Positions 23,383-30,872 of a DNA stretch of 64,000 nt are shown piece by piece; the stretch's first letter is position 1, and each line of letters opens with the position of its first letter. The notes below the pieces were generated by a model, which had not been told where the DNA came from, ran no database searches, and saw nothing but the letters and a program-made list of their open reading frames with translations. This stretch comes from Thermoplasmata archaeon (GTDB taxonomy: Archaea; Thermoplasmatota; Thermoplasmata; Lutacidiplasmatales; UBA184): positions 76,110 through 140,109 of the forward strand of contig JAKAWX010000002.1 of NCBI GenBank assembly GCA_021816865.1. Direction: 5' to 3'. Both the position numbers and the translations under genes were made by a program.

Positions 23383-24102
23383 ATGGATTCGAGGCCGACC
23401 CCCGGTGGACCTTTTGCGCTCCTCTCGGTCTCGGCCCTCACGGTTCGCGTGGGGCGGTCGACGGTCCTCGACCGCGTGAGCTTCTCGGCCGCCCGGGGTG
23501 TCACGCTCGCCATCGTCGGCCCGAACGGCGCCGGGAAGACGACCCTTCTACGGGCGCTCCTCGGCCGGGTCCCGTATACGGGACGGATCGCGTGGAACGG
23601 GTCCGTGCGCATCGGCTACGTCCCTCAGAAGCTCGTCGACACCGACATCCCGCTCTCCGTCGAGGAGCTTCTGTCGCTGAAATGTCCCGGTGATTACGGG
23701 GCCTGCCTCGCGATGGTCGGGCTCGGTCCGGGGACCCTCGACCGCCAGATCGGGACCCTCTCCGGGGGCGAGGTCCAGCGCGTCCTGATCGCGTGGGCGA
23801 CGGTCGACCGACCCGATGTCCTCCTCTTCGACGAGCCGACCGCCAACGTCGACGTGGGGAGCGAGGACACGATCTTCTCGGCGGTGCGGCGCGTCCAGAC
23901 CGAGACCGGCACGACGGTCTTCCTCGTCACGCACGACCTCCACGAGATCCACCACTACGCCGATCGGGTGCTCGTCCTCGACCACCACGTGGTCTTCGAG
24001 GGGGCCGTGGCCGAGCTCTTCCGGGACCCGCGGCTCGTCGCCGAGACGTTCGGGCTCCGGGCCGGCGAGGAGCTCCCGTTCGAAGTCGGGGCGCACCGAT
24101 GA
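23383..24102 (+). CDS. Metal ABC transporter ATP-binding protein (ZnuC/MntA-like)
   Basis: The protein has 239 residues with Walker A 'GPNGAGKT', signature 'LSGGEVQR', Walker B 'LLFDEPT' and switch 'LVTHDLHEI'. The short Q-loop region 'IGYVPQKL' and the overall length match ATPases of Zn2+/Mn2+ (ZnuC, MntB) importers. The following gene, overlapping by four bases, encodes the matching permease, so this is a high-affinity metal uptake pair. No substrate-binding protein gene adjoins. The start is uncertain: ATG 23383 precedes the domain by a normal distance, but an in-frame GTG at 23314 is possible. Confidence 0.88.
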   Translation: MDSRPTPGGPFALLSVSALTVRVGRSTVLDRVSFSAARGVTLAIVGPNGAGKTTLLRALLGRVPYTGRIAWNGSVRIGYVPQKLVDTDIPLSVEELLSLKCPGDYGACLAMVGLGPGTLDRQIGTLSGGEVQRVLIAWATVDRPDVLLFDEPTANVDVGSEDTIFSAVRRVQTETGTTVFLVTHDLHEIHHYADRVLVLDHHVVFEGAVAELFRDPRLVAETFGLRAGEELPFEVGAHR

Positions 24103-24908
24103 CCGGCGAGCCGCTCTTGAGCCTCGCCACCGCGGCCGCGGTGGGGTTCGGGGCCGGGTACGTCGGGTCGCTCATGGTCGTCCGCCGGATGGCGCTGGTC
24201 GGGGACGCGCTCTCGCACGTCGCGCTCCCCGGCCTCGCCCTCGGGATCCTGTTCGGTTTCGACCCGTTCCTCGGGGCGTTCGTCTTCGTGCTCGGCGCCG
24301 CGTTCCTCACCTGGTTCATCGAGCGGTCGACGCACCTCGCGGTCGACGCGGTGGTGGGAGTCCTCTTCGTCCTCGCGCTCGCGGTCGGAGTCCTCCTGAC
24401 ACCGAACCCCGACCTTCTGGAGGCGCTCTTCGGGGACGTCCGAGGCGTCGGTCTCCTCGCGACGCTCGCGTCGATCGCGCTCGCGGCGGGGGTCGTGGCC
24501 GTGACGCGGCTCATCTACCGCTCGATGGTGCTGTCGGTGATCTCCGAGGACCTGGCGGCGAGCGCGGGGGTCCGGGTCGAGCTCGTGAGCCTCGTCTACC
24601 TCGTGCTCGTCAGCGTCGTGGTCGCGGTCGGCGTCCAGGTCGTCGGGACCCTGCTCGTCGGCGCGCTCGTCATCGTCCCCGCGGCCGCCGCGAAGACCCT
24701 GGGCACGAACCTGACCCGGTACGCCGTCCTGAGCGCGGTCTTCGGCGTCGTGAGCTCCCTCGGCGGAACGGCCCTATCGTTCGCTTGGGGGATCACGGCG
24801 GGGCCGCTCGTCGTGGTCCTCGGGGTCACCGTGTTCCTCGTCTCGTGGGGGTTCGCGGCGGTCCGACGCCGCCGGGCCGGCGACGCCGAGGGTGCACGTC
24901 CCGTCTAG
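24099..24908 (+). CDS. Metal ABC transporter permease (ZnuB/MntC-like)
   Basis: This 269-residue protein has about eight helices and belongs to the ABC-3 family. The first loop 'VVRRMALVGDALSHVALPGLALG' is the family hallmark, and the conserved 'VGTLLVGALVIVPAAAA' occurs in the second half. It forms the membrane channel for Zn2+, Mn2+ or Fe2+ uptake with the ATPase encoded upstream (ATGA overlap). The solute-binding partner must be elsewhere. A metal regulator could control it but none is adjacent. Confidence 0.9.
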   Translation: MTGEPLLSLATAAAVGFGAGYVGSLMVVRRMALVGDALSHVALPGLALGILFGFDPFLGAFVFVLGAAFLTWFIERSTHLAVDAVVGVLFVLALAVGVLLTPNPDLLEALFGDVRGVGLLATLASIALAAGVVAVTRLIYRSMVLSVISEDLAASAGVRVELVSLVYLVLVSVVVAVGVQVVGTLLVGALVIVPAAAAKTLGTNLTRYAVLSAVFGVVSSLGGTALSFAWGITAGPLVVVLGVTVFLVSWGFAAVRRRRAGDAEGARPV

Positions 24909-25043
24909 GCTCCGGGGAGATCCTCGCGGGCCCCGGGACGTCCCAACCCCCGAAAGCGCCCCTGCCCCTCGGCCGACGCTTGGTGAACCCCTCTTCACGG
25001 TCGGCTCATCTTTCCGCGCGAGATTGTGCACTCGAGGGAGGGC

Positions 25044-25235
25044 ATGTGCGAACATTGTCACCTGGAGTACTGTTGCGTGCACGGCCACCGCATGCGCCGC
25101 GGCTACGGACCACCGTTCGACTACTACGACGCTCCCGACCCCCGGTCGGCTCGGGAGACCCTCGAGGAAGAGAAAGCGTTCCTCGAACGTCGGCTCAAGA
25201 ACCTCGAAGCACGGCTTGCCGAAGCGACGAAGTGA
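25044..25235 (+). CDS. Small Cys-rich protein with C-terminal coiled coil
   Basis: This is a predicted 63-residue protein. The N-terminal 17 residues hold 'CEHCHLEYCCVHGH', five cysteine/histidine-rich positions suited to one or two metal ions. The C-terminal half is a charged amphipathic helix (about residues 33-63, 'EEEKAFLERRLKNLEARL'). The layout resembles small archaeal proteins with a metal knuckle and oligomerising helix; I cannot assign a function. A GAGGGAGGG ribosome-binding site just before the ATG supports the start. Confidence 0.62.
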   Translation: MCEHCHLEYCCVHGHRMRRGYGPPFDYYDAPDPRSARETLEEEKAFLERRLKNLEARLAEATK

Positions 25236-26197
25236 TCGTGCAATCGTGCCGGCCCGGGCTACCGCCCGGCGGGCGAGGGACGGATGCGAGTCGGCCGCCC
25301 CCTTGGCCCTCGGCGCCGGGTCGTGAGCCGAGGTGAGTCGAACGTGCGTCCGGCTCGCATCGCGGGACCCTGCGCCTCTTTGGGCCGACTCCCGGGCCCG
25401 TGGCGAGCGATCCATGGGGCTCGGCCCGAGTCCCGTGGCCGTTCGTACTGGGGAACTGCTCGTTCCGTCGTAGACGCAAAGTACGGGCGACCCTCGGTTT
25501 GGGCGATTCCCGCGACGAGGTTCGACGGGATCCAGCGGACGTTGAGCCGCCGGGCGTCCGCGATCGCCTCCGTGCGGCTCGAAATCGTTCGTGGGGGAAA
25601 GGAGCGCACTCTCGGTCGAACCCCCGACTCGATGTTCCGGGGTTCCAGAGTCCGCCCTACGCTCCACTCGAAGGGGTCCCTCTCCTCGAACGAATCACGT
25701 ACTCGGCGATTTTTGGGACGCAGCTCGTCGAGTCCGGAGGCCTACTTAGGCAGTCTTACCGTACGCCAGGCGAGCTTTGTTACCGTGGGTGTATGCCTTG
25801 TTGCGTGTTTGGTAGAGCGCGCTCTACGCCGAGGAAAACCCCCTCATTGGTGCGGCCGCCATTGCCGTCGGAGAGGGACTCGACCGGTAGGTGATTCGCC
25901 CGACGCAGGCCGAAGTCAACCCTCCTAATCGAGAGAAGAGCTCGTATCTCGGCCCTTGCCGGAATCCAAGTCGACCAACGAACGGAGCTCGCGCGGGAGG
26001 GAGCGTACTATGCGGATGGGATCGCGTACTGGCCCGCAGGTTTTGGTTCCCCAATAGTAGCGTTCACCGTACACCCGCTTGCTCGACACTAGAGCGCCAC
26101 CTACCGACGGCTTGACCGACGCCCCCGCAGGAGAGGCGCCGCAGCCTCGCATGAGCTCGACGAGATTGACCGGTGGCTCAAGAGTTCCATCACGCCG
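25236..26197. other. Gene-poor stretch of about 960 bases
   Basis: I find no reading frame with recognisable domains, signal sequence or normal codon pattern on either strand. Base composition is more even than in flanking genes, with several AT-richer patches, and there are scattered short frames only. It contains a 16-bp perfect palindrome (25812-25827). It may be a decayed gene region, an integration scar or a structured non-coding locus; the sequence alone does not decide. Confidence 0.5.
25812..25827. repeat. 16-bp perfect palindrome
   Basis: gtagagcgcgctctac reads identically on both strands. It lies alone in the gene-poor stretch, with no promoter or gene start close by. Confidence 0.7.
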
Positions 26198-26833
26198 TCA
26201 GTTGTACTGCGAACAGTTGACGTCGAGCACTGCCGCGGGCACGTAGACCCCATTTTGGGAGGGGAGGGTGATGTTCATATCGAGCCCGGCCGAGGCACTA
26301 CCCCCGCTCTCAGCCGTTTCACCGGTGAGATTCAGCGGCAAAGGGTGGCTACTCCACACCTGGCCGAAGACGCCCCCACTGAACACCGTGATCGCGAAGG
26401 GAGATGAGATGGAAACTGCGTCCGCGCTGCAATTGGGCGGCGCACCGGCCCCTAGCTCGGTATAGTCGATGCTCATGTCCATCCAGACGACACTCCCCGA
26501 TGGGGCACTTATGGATAGGATGGAGGCGGACCCGTTGCTGCCGATGCCCAAGCCGTACAGGAACGAAATTGCGAGTGGGGGAGTTGCCCCCATCGGGGCG
26601 TTCGTATAGTTCACCGATAAGTCGATCCAACTGACTTGCACATCGTCGGGGACCGCACTTCGGGGCTCGGTCAAATTGATCGCAAGCAGCACCAGGAGCG
26701 AGGAGGCCACGGCCAGGACGATGATCCACGACCGACGGATTCGTCGCGAAGTAGCGGTCGTATGCGATGGGAGGGGACTCCCGCGCCCCGGGGACCGCGC
26801 CGGAGATGCCGCAGCGGGATCTCGTCCCTCCAC
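26198..26833 (-). CDS. Membrane-anchored extracellular hypothetical protein
   Basis: The protein has 211 residues. A basic, low-complexity start of about 35 residues leads into one helix ('IIVLAVASSLLVLLAINL'), then an exterior domain of about 150 residues with many Ser, Asn and Gly and several Asn-X-Ser/Thr sites. The layout resembles archaeal pilin-like or other single-anchor surface proteins. Two internal segments, 'VQVSWIDLSVNYTNAP' and 'VVWMDMSIDYTELG', look like a diverged duplication. It is less GC-rich than its neighbours, perhaps acquired. The GTG start is uncertain. Confidence 0.6.
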   Translation of the reverse strand: MEGRDPAAASPARSPGRGSPLPSHTTATSRRIRRSWIIVLAVASSLLVLLAINLTEPRSAVPDDVQVSWIDLSVNYTNAPMGATPPLAISFLYGLGIGSNGSASILSISAPSGSVVWMDMSIDYTELGAGAPPNCSADAVSISSPFAITVFSGGVFGQVWSSHPLPLNLTGETAESGGSASAGLDMNITLPSQNGVYVPAAVLDVNCSQYN

Positions 26834-26960
26834 GGGCCAACTAAGCGGCGAGCAACTTCGTCATGTAGAACCGTTTCGACTTACCCGGTTGGGTCTGGAG
26901 TCCAACAATTAGTGGATCAGAAACGGTCCGGCGGATAAATATTCGTACTCTCGGGGAGAA

Positions 26961-27034
26961 TGGACTGGTCGGGATTTGAACCCGAGGCCTCCGGTTTGCA
27001 AAACCGGCGATCTTCCGGACTGATCTACCAGCCC
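26961..27034 (-). tRNA. tRNA-Ala (UGC)
   Basis: On the minus strand the acceptor stem is GGGCTGG/CCAGTCC with discriminator A. The anticodon arm is CCGGT-TTTGCAA-ACCGG, giving anticodon TGC, and the T arm is CGGGT/ATCCCG-like around TTCAAAT. There is no intron, and CCA is not encoded. A GATAAG element at about 27060-27067 may be its promoter and would lie at the end of the Nudix gene. Confidence 0.93.
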
Positions 27035-27061
27035 ACGCGCCCGGAGGGTACGACTTCCGTC

Positions 27062-27781
27062 TTATCCTTTCGGAGTCGGGACGCGGGCCACGGCCTCCCA
27101 CGCCCGGTCGAGCTTCGGGACGGTCGATCGGTGGCGGACCTCCGACGGGTCGACCCACTCGCATCGCACGTGCTCCCAGTCGAGGCGGACGTCCACCTCA
27201 CCGACCCCGAAGCGGAACGGGTGGACGACGTAGACCACGTTCTCGTGACGGGCGAGGACCGGGTCCCCGGACGCCCGCAGTTCGAGTCGGCCGCGGGCGA
27301 GCCCGGTCTCCTCCTCGACCTCGCGGTATGCCTGCTCGAGCGGCGTCGTCGCCTCGAGGAATCCCGAGACGCCGGCCCAGCGCCCCCGGAAGCTCCCGAC
27401 CTTCGACGACCGTTCGAGGAGGAGGATGCGGCCGTCCCCCCGCTCGAGAAAGGCCGTGACGACCTCGACCTCCCGAACCCCGGCGATCGAGATCGTGCCC
27501 TTCGATCCGTTCACCTCCACGGTCTCCCCTTCGCGAACGAGGTCCGGGTCGACACCCGCCACGACAGGGATCGGGCCGGGGAGCGGCCGCACCGTCGGCA
27601 CACCGAGGAGGACCGCCGCGCGAACGTTCGCGGGCAGGGAGTGAGCGGGGGGCCACCAGAGCGCCGGCAGGACGAGCACTTCGGGCCCCGGCCGACCCGA
27701 GTCCCACCGGAGCGGGTCGTCCGTCCGGTGGACCGTGCCGCCCGCCCAGCCGGGGGAGAGCGGGCGGACCGGAAGCGTCAT
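27062..27781 (-). CDS. Nudix hydrolase with N-terminal swivelling-type domain
   Basis: The protein has 239 residues. The C-terminal 135 form a Nudix domain with the box 'GFLEATTPLEQAYREVEEETGL' (GX5EX7REUXEEXGU, two extra residues aside), so a nucleoside-diphosphate-X hydrolase is likely. The N-terminal 95 residues contain 'LPALWWPPAHSLPANVRAAVLLGVPTV' and 'GETVEVNGSKGTI'. These recall the swivelling beta/beta/alpha domain of PEP-utilising enzymes and the DUF126 family. I am fairly sure of the Nudix part and less of the other. It is the last gene before tRNA-Ala and is divergent from the flavin-dependent oxidoreductase gene. Confidence 0.82.
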   Translation of the reverse strand: MTLPVRPLSPGWAGGTVHRTDDPLRWDSGRPGPEVLVLPALWWPPAHSLPANVRAAVLLGVPTVRPLPGPIPVVAGVDPDLVREGETVEVNGSKGTISIAGVREVEVVTAFLERGDGRILLLERSSKVGSFRGRWAGVSGFLEATTPLEQAYREVEEETGLARGRLELRASGDPVLARHENVVYVVHPFRFGVGEVDVRLDWEHVRCEWVDPSEVRHRSTVPKLDRAWEAVARVPTPKG

Positions 27782-27837
27782 CCCCCGGCCGAGGGCGACG
27801 CTCGTTCATCGGCTTGTCGCTGCCGGGCCATCGAGCC

Positions 27838-27845
27838 GATAAACG
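27838..27845 (+). promoter_or_regulatory. TATA-like box for the luciferase-like oxidoreductase gene
   Basis: gataaacg lies 30-37 bases before the GTG at 27875 and supports that non-ATG start. Confidence 0.45.
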
Positions 27846-27874
27846 CCTTCTACCTCGAAACGGTCCCGCCGGCC

Positions 27875-28864
27875 GTGAAGTTGAGCGCGTTCACCGTGGT
27901 CGACGCGTACGACACTCCCGGGGCCGCCGACCGCTTGGCCGATGTCGTCCGGCTTGCAGAGGAGGCGGAGCGGGGCGGGCTGTCGGCGTTGTGGGTCGCC
28001 GAGCACCACTTCCACGGCGGCGGGATCTGCCCGTCTCCTCCCGTGCTGCTCGCCGCGTGCGCCGCCCGGACCCGCCGGCTGCGTCTCGGATCCCTCGTGA
28101 GCGTTCTCCCGTTCCACCGGCCGATCGACCTTGCGGAGGAGTACGCGATGGTCGACCGCCTCAGCGGGGGGCGCCTCAACCTCGGCGTCGGAAGCGGTTA
28201 CATCCCGATGGAGTTCGAGGGGTTCGGCGTCGACCCCGCGACGAAACGCGAGGCGTTCGACCGCGGTCTTGAGACCATCCTGGCCGCGTTCGCGGGCGAT
28301 CCGGTTCGCCCCGGGGGGGCGCTCGGCGCCCCCGTCCGCCTCAACGTGCGGCCCGTCCAGGCGCCGCACCCACCGATATGGATCGCCGTCCAGCGCCGGG
28401 AGGCGATCCCGTTCGTGGCGCGACGAGGGGCGTCGATCGCCCTCGTGCCGTACGCCACGCTCGACACTCCCGAGGAGCTCGGTGCCGAGGTCCGGGAGTA
28501 CCGCGAAAGCCTGCCGGAAGGCGCGCGCGGTGAGGTCGCGGCGGCGCTGCACCTCTACGCGGGTCCCCACCCCGAGCGCGCCCGGGCGGCGTTCCAGCGG
28601 TACCTGGATAGCCGCCTCGCGTCGCAAAGCGCGTTCTACCAGGAGAAGGTGAAGCACGCCCCGCACCTCGCCCGCGCCGAGGAAGTTGAAAGGAGCGGCT
28701 GGGCGATCTTCGGCTCCGCGAGCGAGGTGGTGCACCGCCTCGACGCGTTCCGCCGGCTCGGCGTCGACGAGGTCCTCGGGATCTTCGACTTCGGCGGCCT
28801 CGCCCCCGACGACGTTTCCGAGTCGGTCTGCGGGCTCGGGGGAGCGTTCGCCTCCAGGTCGTGA
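27875..28864 (+). CDS. LLM-class flavin-dependent oxidoreductase
   Basis: This 329-residue protein belongs to the bacterial luciferase-like TIM-barrel group. Signatures are 'LWVAEHHFHGGGICPSPPVLLAACAARTRRLRLGSLV' near residue 40, 'RPIDLAEEYAMVDRLSGGRLNLGVGSGY' near residue 85 and 'APHPPIWIAVQRREAI'. Members use FMN or F420 for mono-oxygenation or hydride transfer. The archaeal setting makes F420 possible, but the cofactor is not readable. It probably starts with GTG at 27875 by TATA spacing and domain start. The longer frame upstream runs antisense through the Nudix gene and was rejected. Confidence 0.88.
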   Translation: MKLSAFTVVDAYDTPGAADRLADVVRLAEEAERGGLSALWVAEHHFHGGGICPSPPVLLAACAARTRRLRLGSLVSVLPFHRPIDLAEEYAMVDRLSGGRLNLGVGSGYIPMEFEGFGVDPATKREAFDRGLETILAAFAGDPVRPGGALGAPVRLNVRPVQAPHPPIWIAVQRREAIPFVARRGASIALVPYATLDTPEELGAEVREYRESLPEGARGEVAAALHLYAGPHPERARAAFQRYLDSRLASQSAFYQEKVKHAPHLARAEEVERSGWAIFGSASEVVHRLDAFRRLGVDEVLGIFDFGGLAPDDVSESVCGLGGAFASRS

Positions 28865-28933
28865 CCCCGGAGCTCGCCCGAGCGCAGCCGGGGGTCGGCG
28901 ATTTAGGCAGGAACGCCCTGTTCCGGTCCGCGA

Positions 28934-29695
28934 ATGGGCCCGAGCACGAAACCCGGCCGCAAACCGAGACGGCTCTACATGCGCCTCGTCGGGGCCAGCG
29001 GGAACCGCTCCGACTCCGGTCCCGCCCCGGCGGTCCTCCGGGCGTTCCTCGCGGAGCTCGACCGCGTCGAGCGGCTCGTCGCGCACGGTGCCCTCACCGA
29101 GCCGGCCGGGGACCTTCTCGTCTTCCGCGCCGCCGGGTACTCCGAGGCCCGTCGCGTGTTGCGGCGCGACCCATGGGTCGAGTTCCCCCAGGGACGGTAC
29201 GAGCTCTGGGAATGGGACCCGACGACGCTCGGCGCCGGCGTGAACCTCGAGATTCCGCCGTCCCGGGGCTCGGGCCGCCTCACCCTCCTCCAGCGGGTTG
29301 CCGTGGTCGTCTCCGACCGGGCCCGGTCGATCCGGTTCTACCATGACGGGCTCGGCCTCCAGGTCCGCGCGCGCGACCCGGACACCGGCTACGTGGAACT
29401 CTCGCTCGGCAAAGGGACCGCCGCCTTGTCGCTGGTCGTCCCCCGGCCGGAGTGGGGAGAGCCGCATTACGCCGAGGCGAAGGCGCGAATCGGGACGCGG
29501 ACCGGCATCGCCTTCCAGACCGACAGCGCCTCGGCGCTCGCGCTTCGCCTGAAGCACCTCGGCGCGCGGATCACGCAACCGCCCCGCGCCGAGCCGTGGG
29601 GCGGCCGCACGCTCCGGTTCACGGACCCGGACGGAAACGAGTTCCTCGCCTTCGAGGCGACCGAAGTTCGTCGGCGACGTCCCCGATCGGCCTAG
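28934..29695 (+). CDS. YCII-domain plus VOC-domain fusion protein
   Basis: The protein has 253 residues. Residues about 15-100 resemble a YCII (dimeric ferredoxin-like) domain: 'YMRLVGASGN', 'LDRVERLVAHGALTEPAGDLLVF', 'VLRRDPWV' and 'YELWEWDP'. Residues about 118-245 are one VOC domain: 'VAVVVSDRARSIRFYHDGLGLQV', 'GIAFQTDSASALALRLKHLGA' and 'RFTDPDGNEFLAFE'. Both families handle small metabolites, so a two-step or regulatory enzyme is plausible; no reaction can be named. A TATA-like gatttagg lies 27-34 bases before the ATG, supporting this start over one at 28979. Confidence 0.78.
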   Translation: MGPSTKPGRKPRRLYMRLVGASGNRSDSGPAPAVLRAFLAELDRVERLVAHGALTEPAGDLLVFRAAGYSEARRVLRRDPWVEFPQGRYELWEWDPTTLGAGVNLEIPPSRGSGRLTLLQRVAVVVSDRARSIRFYHDGLGLQVRARDPDTGYVELSLGKGTAALSLVVPRPEWGEPHYAEAKARIGTRTGIAFQTDSASALALRLKHLGARITQPPRAEPWGGRTLRFTDPDGNEFLAFEATEVRRRRPRSA

Positions 29696-29761
29696 AACCC
29701 TTTCGCCGACCGGGCCGAACGGAATTTATGGTGCGGCCGGCTCCCGTCGACCGGTGCAACC

Positions 29762-30430
29762 ATGGCCGAGATTCTTCCCGGGGTCCATCAGGTGGAAGGG
29801 GTCGATCCGTCCCCCGACTTCACGACGCACGTCTACCTCGTCAAGGACCGGGGGCCGTCGTGGACTCTCATCGACACGGGGCTACCGGGCGCGCACGAGG
29901 CGATCTTCGCCTACCTCGAGAAGATCCACGTCGCCCCGACGGCGGTCACGAAGGTCCTCTTGACCCACCTCCACCGTGACCACACCGGCTCGTTGAAGGC
30001 GGTGGCGGAGCGGACCCGAGCGCGGACGTTCGCCCACTGGATCGAGGCCGCGTACATCGCGATGGACCCGAAGTACGACGGCCCCGGAACGCCGCCCGCC
30101 GAGCCGTTCACGGTCGCCGAGACGCTCAAGGACGGGGACTCGGTCGACGCGGCCGGAGGGCTCATCGCGTACCACACGCCAGGTCACACGCCCGGGCATC
30201 TCTCGTACTACCAGCCGGAGCGCAAGCTCCTCTTTTCGGGCGACCTCTTCTTCGTCGAGGACGAGAAGGTCATCCTCACCGTTCCCGACTTCACCCACCA
30301 CACCCCCACCGCGAAGATCTCCGCGCGCCGGGTCGGCCAGCTCATGATCGACTCGCTCCTGACCTACCACGGCGGTCCGGTCCTGAAGAACGGCGGCCAC
30401 GCGGTCCGGGCGCTCACCCACAAGCTCTAG
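29762..30430 (+). CDS. Metallo-beta-lactamase fold hydrolase
   Basis: The protein has 222 residues and all metal motifs of the MBL superfamily: 'LLTHLHRDHTGS' (HxHxDH), a later His in 'HTPGHTPGHLSYY' and the Asp in 'LFSGDLFF'. The final metal-binding histidine is probably in 'LTYHGGPVLKNGGH'. Length and spacing match small glyoxalase-II-like or SoxH-like hydrolases. Substrate candidates are thioesters, lactones or phosphodiesters. A TATA-like aatttatg lies 32-39 bases upstream of the ATG. It is monocistronic. Confidence 0.88.
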   Translation: MAEILPGVHQVEGVDPSPDFTTHVYLVKDRGPSWTLIDTGLPGAHEAIFAYLEKIHVAPTAVTKVLLTHLHRDHTGSLKAVAERTRARTFAHWIEAAYIAMDPKYDGPGTPPAEPFTVAETLKDGDSVDAAGGLIAYHTPGHTPGHLSYYQPERKLLFSGDLFFVEDEKVILTVPDFTHHTPTAKISARRVGQLMIDSLLTYHGGPVLKNGGHAVRALTHKL

Positions 30431-30670
30431 CGCTCGATTCTCCCGTTCGAGATCGGGCGGGGACGAACCCGAGCAAGGTGGCACGAAGCGCTCGGGGGGG
30501 GACGGCGCCCCCGCACCCGAAGCCGTGCATCGTGCGGTCGTCGACCGTACCGGGCCGGTCCGCGAGATCGTCCGGAGGGAAGCCGGAAGGTCGGAAAGGG
30601 CCGTCATCGGCTGGGCTCCCCCACGATGCGGTGGACCGGGACCCGCGGCCGTTGCCCCGAGCGGCCGAGT
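30431..30670. other. 240-base intergenic stretch
   Basis: No supported gene. The stretch is GC-rich, ends at the 3' side of the leftward tRNA-Pro and follows the MBL gene. It has G-runs (cgctcgggggggg near 30491) but no convincing RNA structure that I can name. Confidence 0.4.
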
Positions 30671-30744
30671 GGGACTGGCCAGATTTGAACTGGCGTCTCG
30701 GAGTCCCGAACCCCGAAGGATGGACCAAGCTACCCCACAGTCCC
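30671..30744 (-). tRNA. tRNA-Pro (CGG)
   Basis: The minus strand gives acceptor GGGACTG/CAGTCCC with discriminator A and D stem GGGT/ATCC. The anticodon arm is CGGGG-TTCGGGA-CTCCG, with anticodon CGG, and the T stem is GCCAG/CTGGC around TTCAAAT. The TCCTT run before the anticodon arm is common in archaeal tRNA-Pro. No intron is present and CCA is not encoded. NreA lies divergently about 130 bases away. Confidence 0.9.
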
Positions 30745-30872
30745 AGACGGGGGGTCGCCACTGCGCCGCGCTATTTGAGCGTAGGGGCGTGCGTCCGCCC
30801 GCGTCGGGGCCCGACCGTTTCACGACCTCAGGTACGAGCCTTACATTCCGGCCGGCTCTACCCACGACGGAG

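Noticed and set aside
25259-25609. Possible 116-residue protein in the gene-poor stretch
   Set aside because: No signal, no domain, no promoter and a basic low-complexity composition.
26960-27874. N-terminal extension of the luciferase-like oxidoreductase
   Set aside because: It is antisense to the Nudix gene and to tRNA-Ala; the domain and TATA box support the GTG at 27875.
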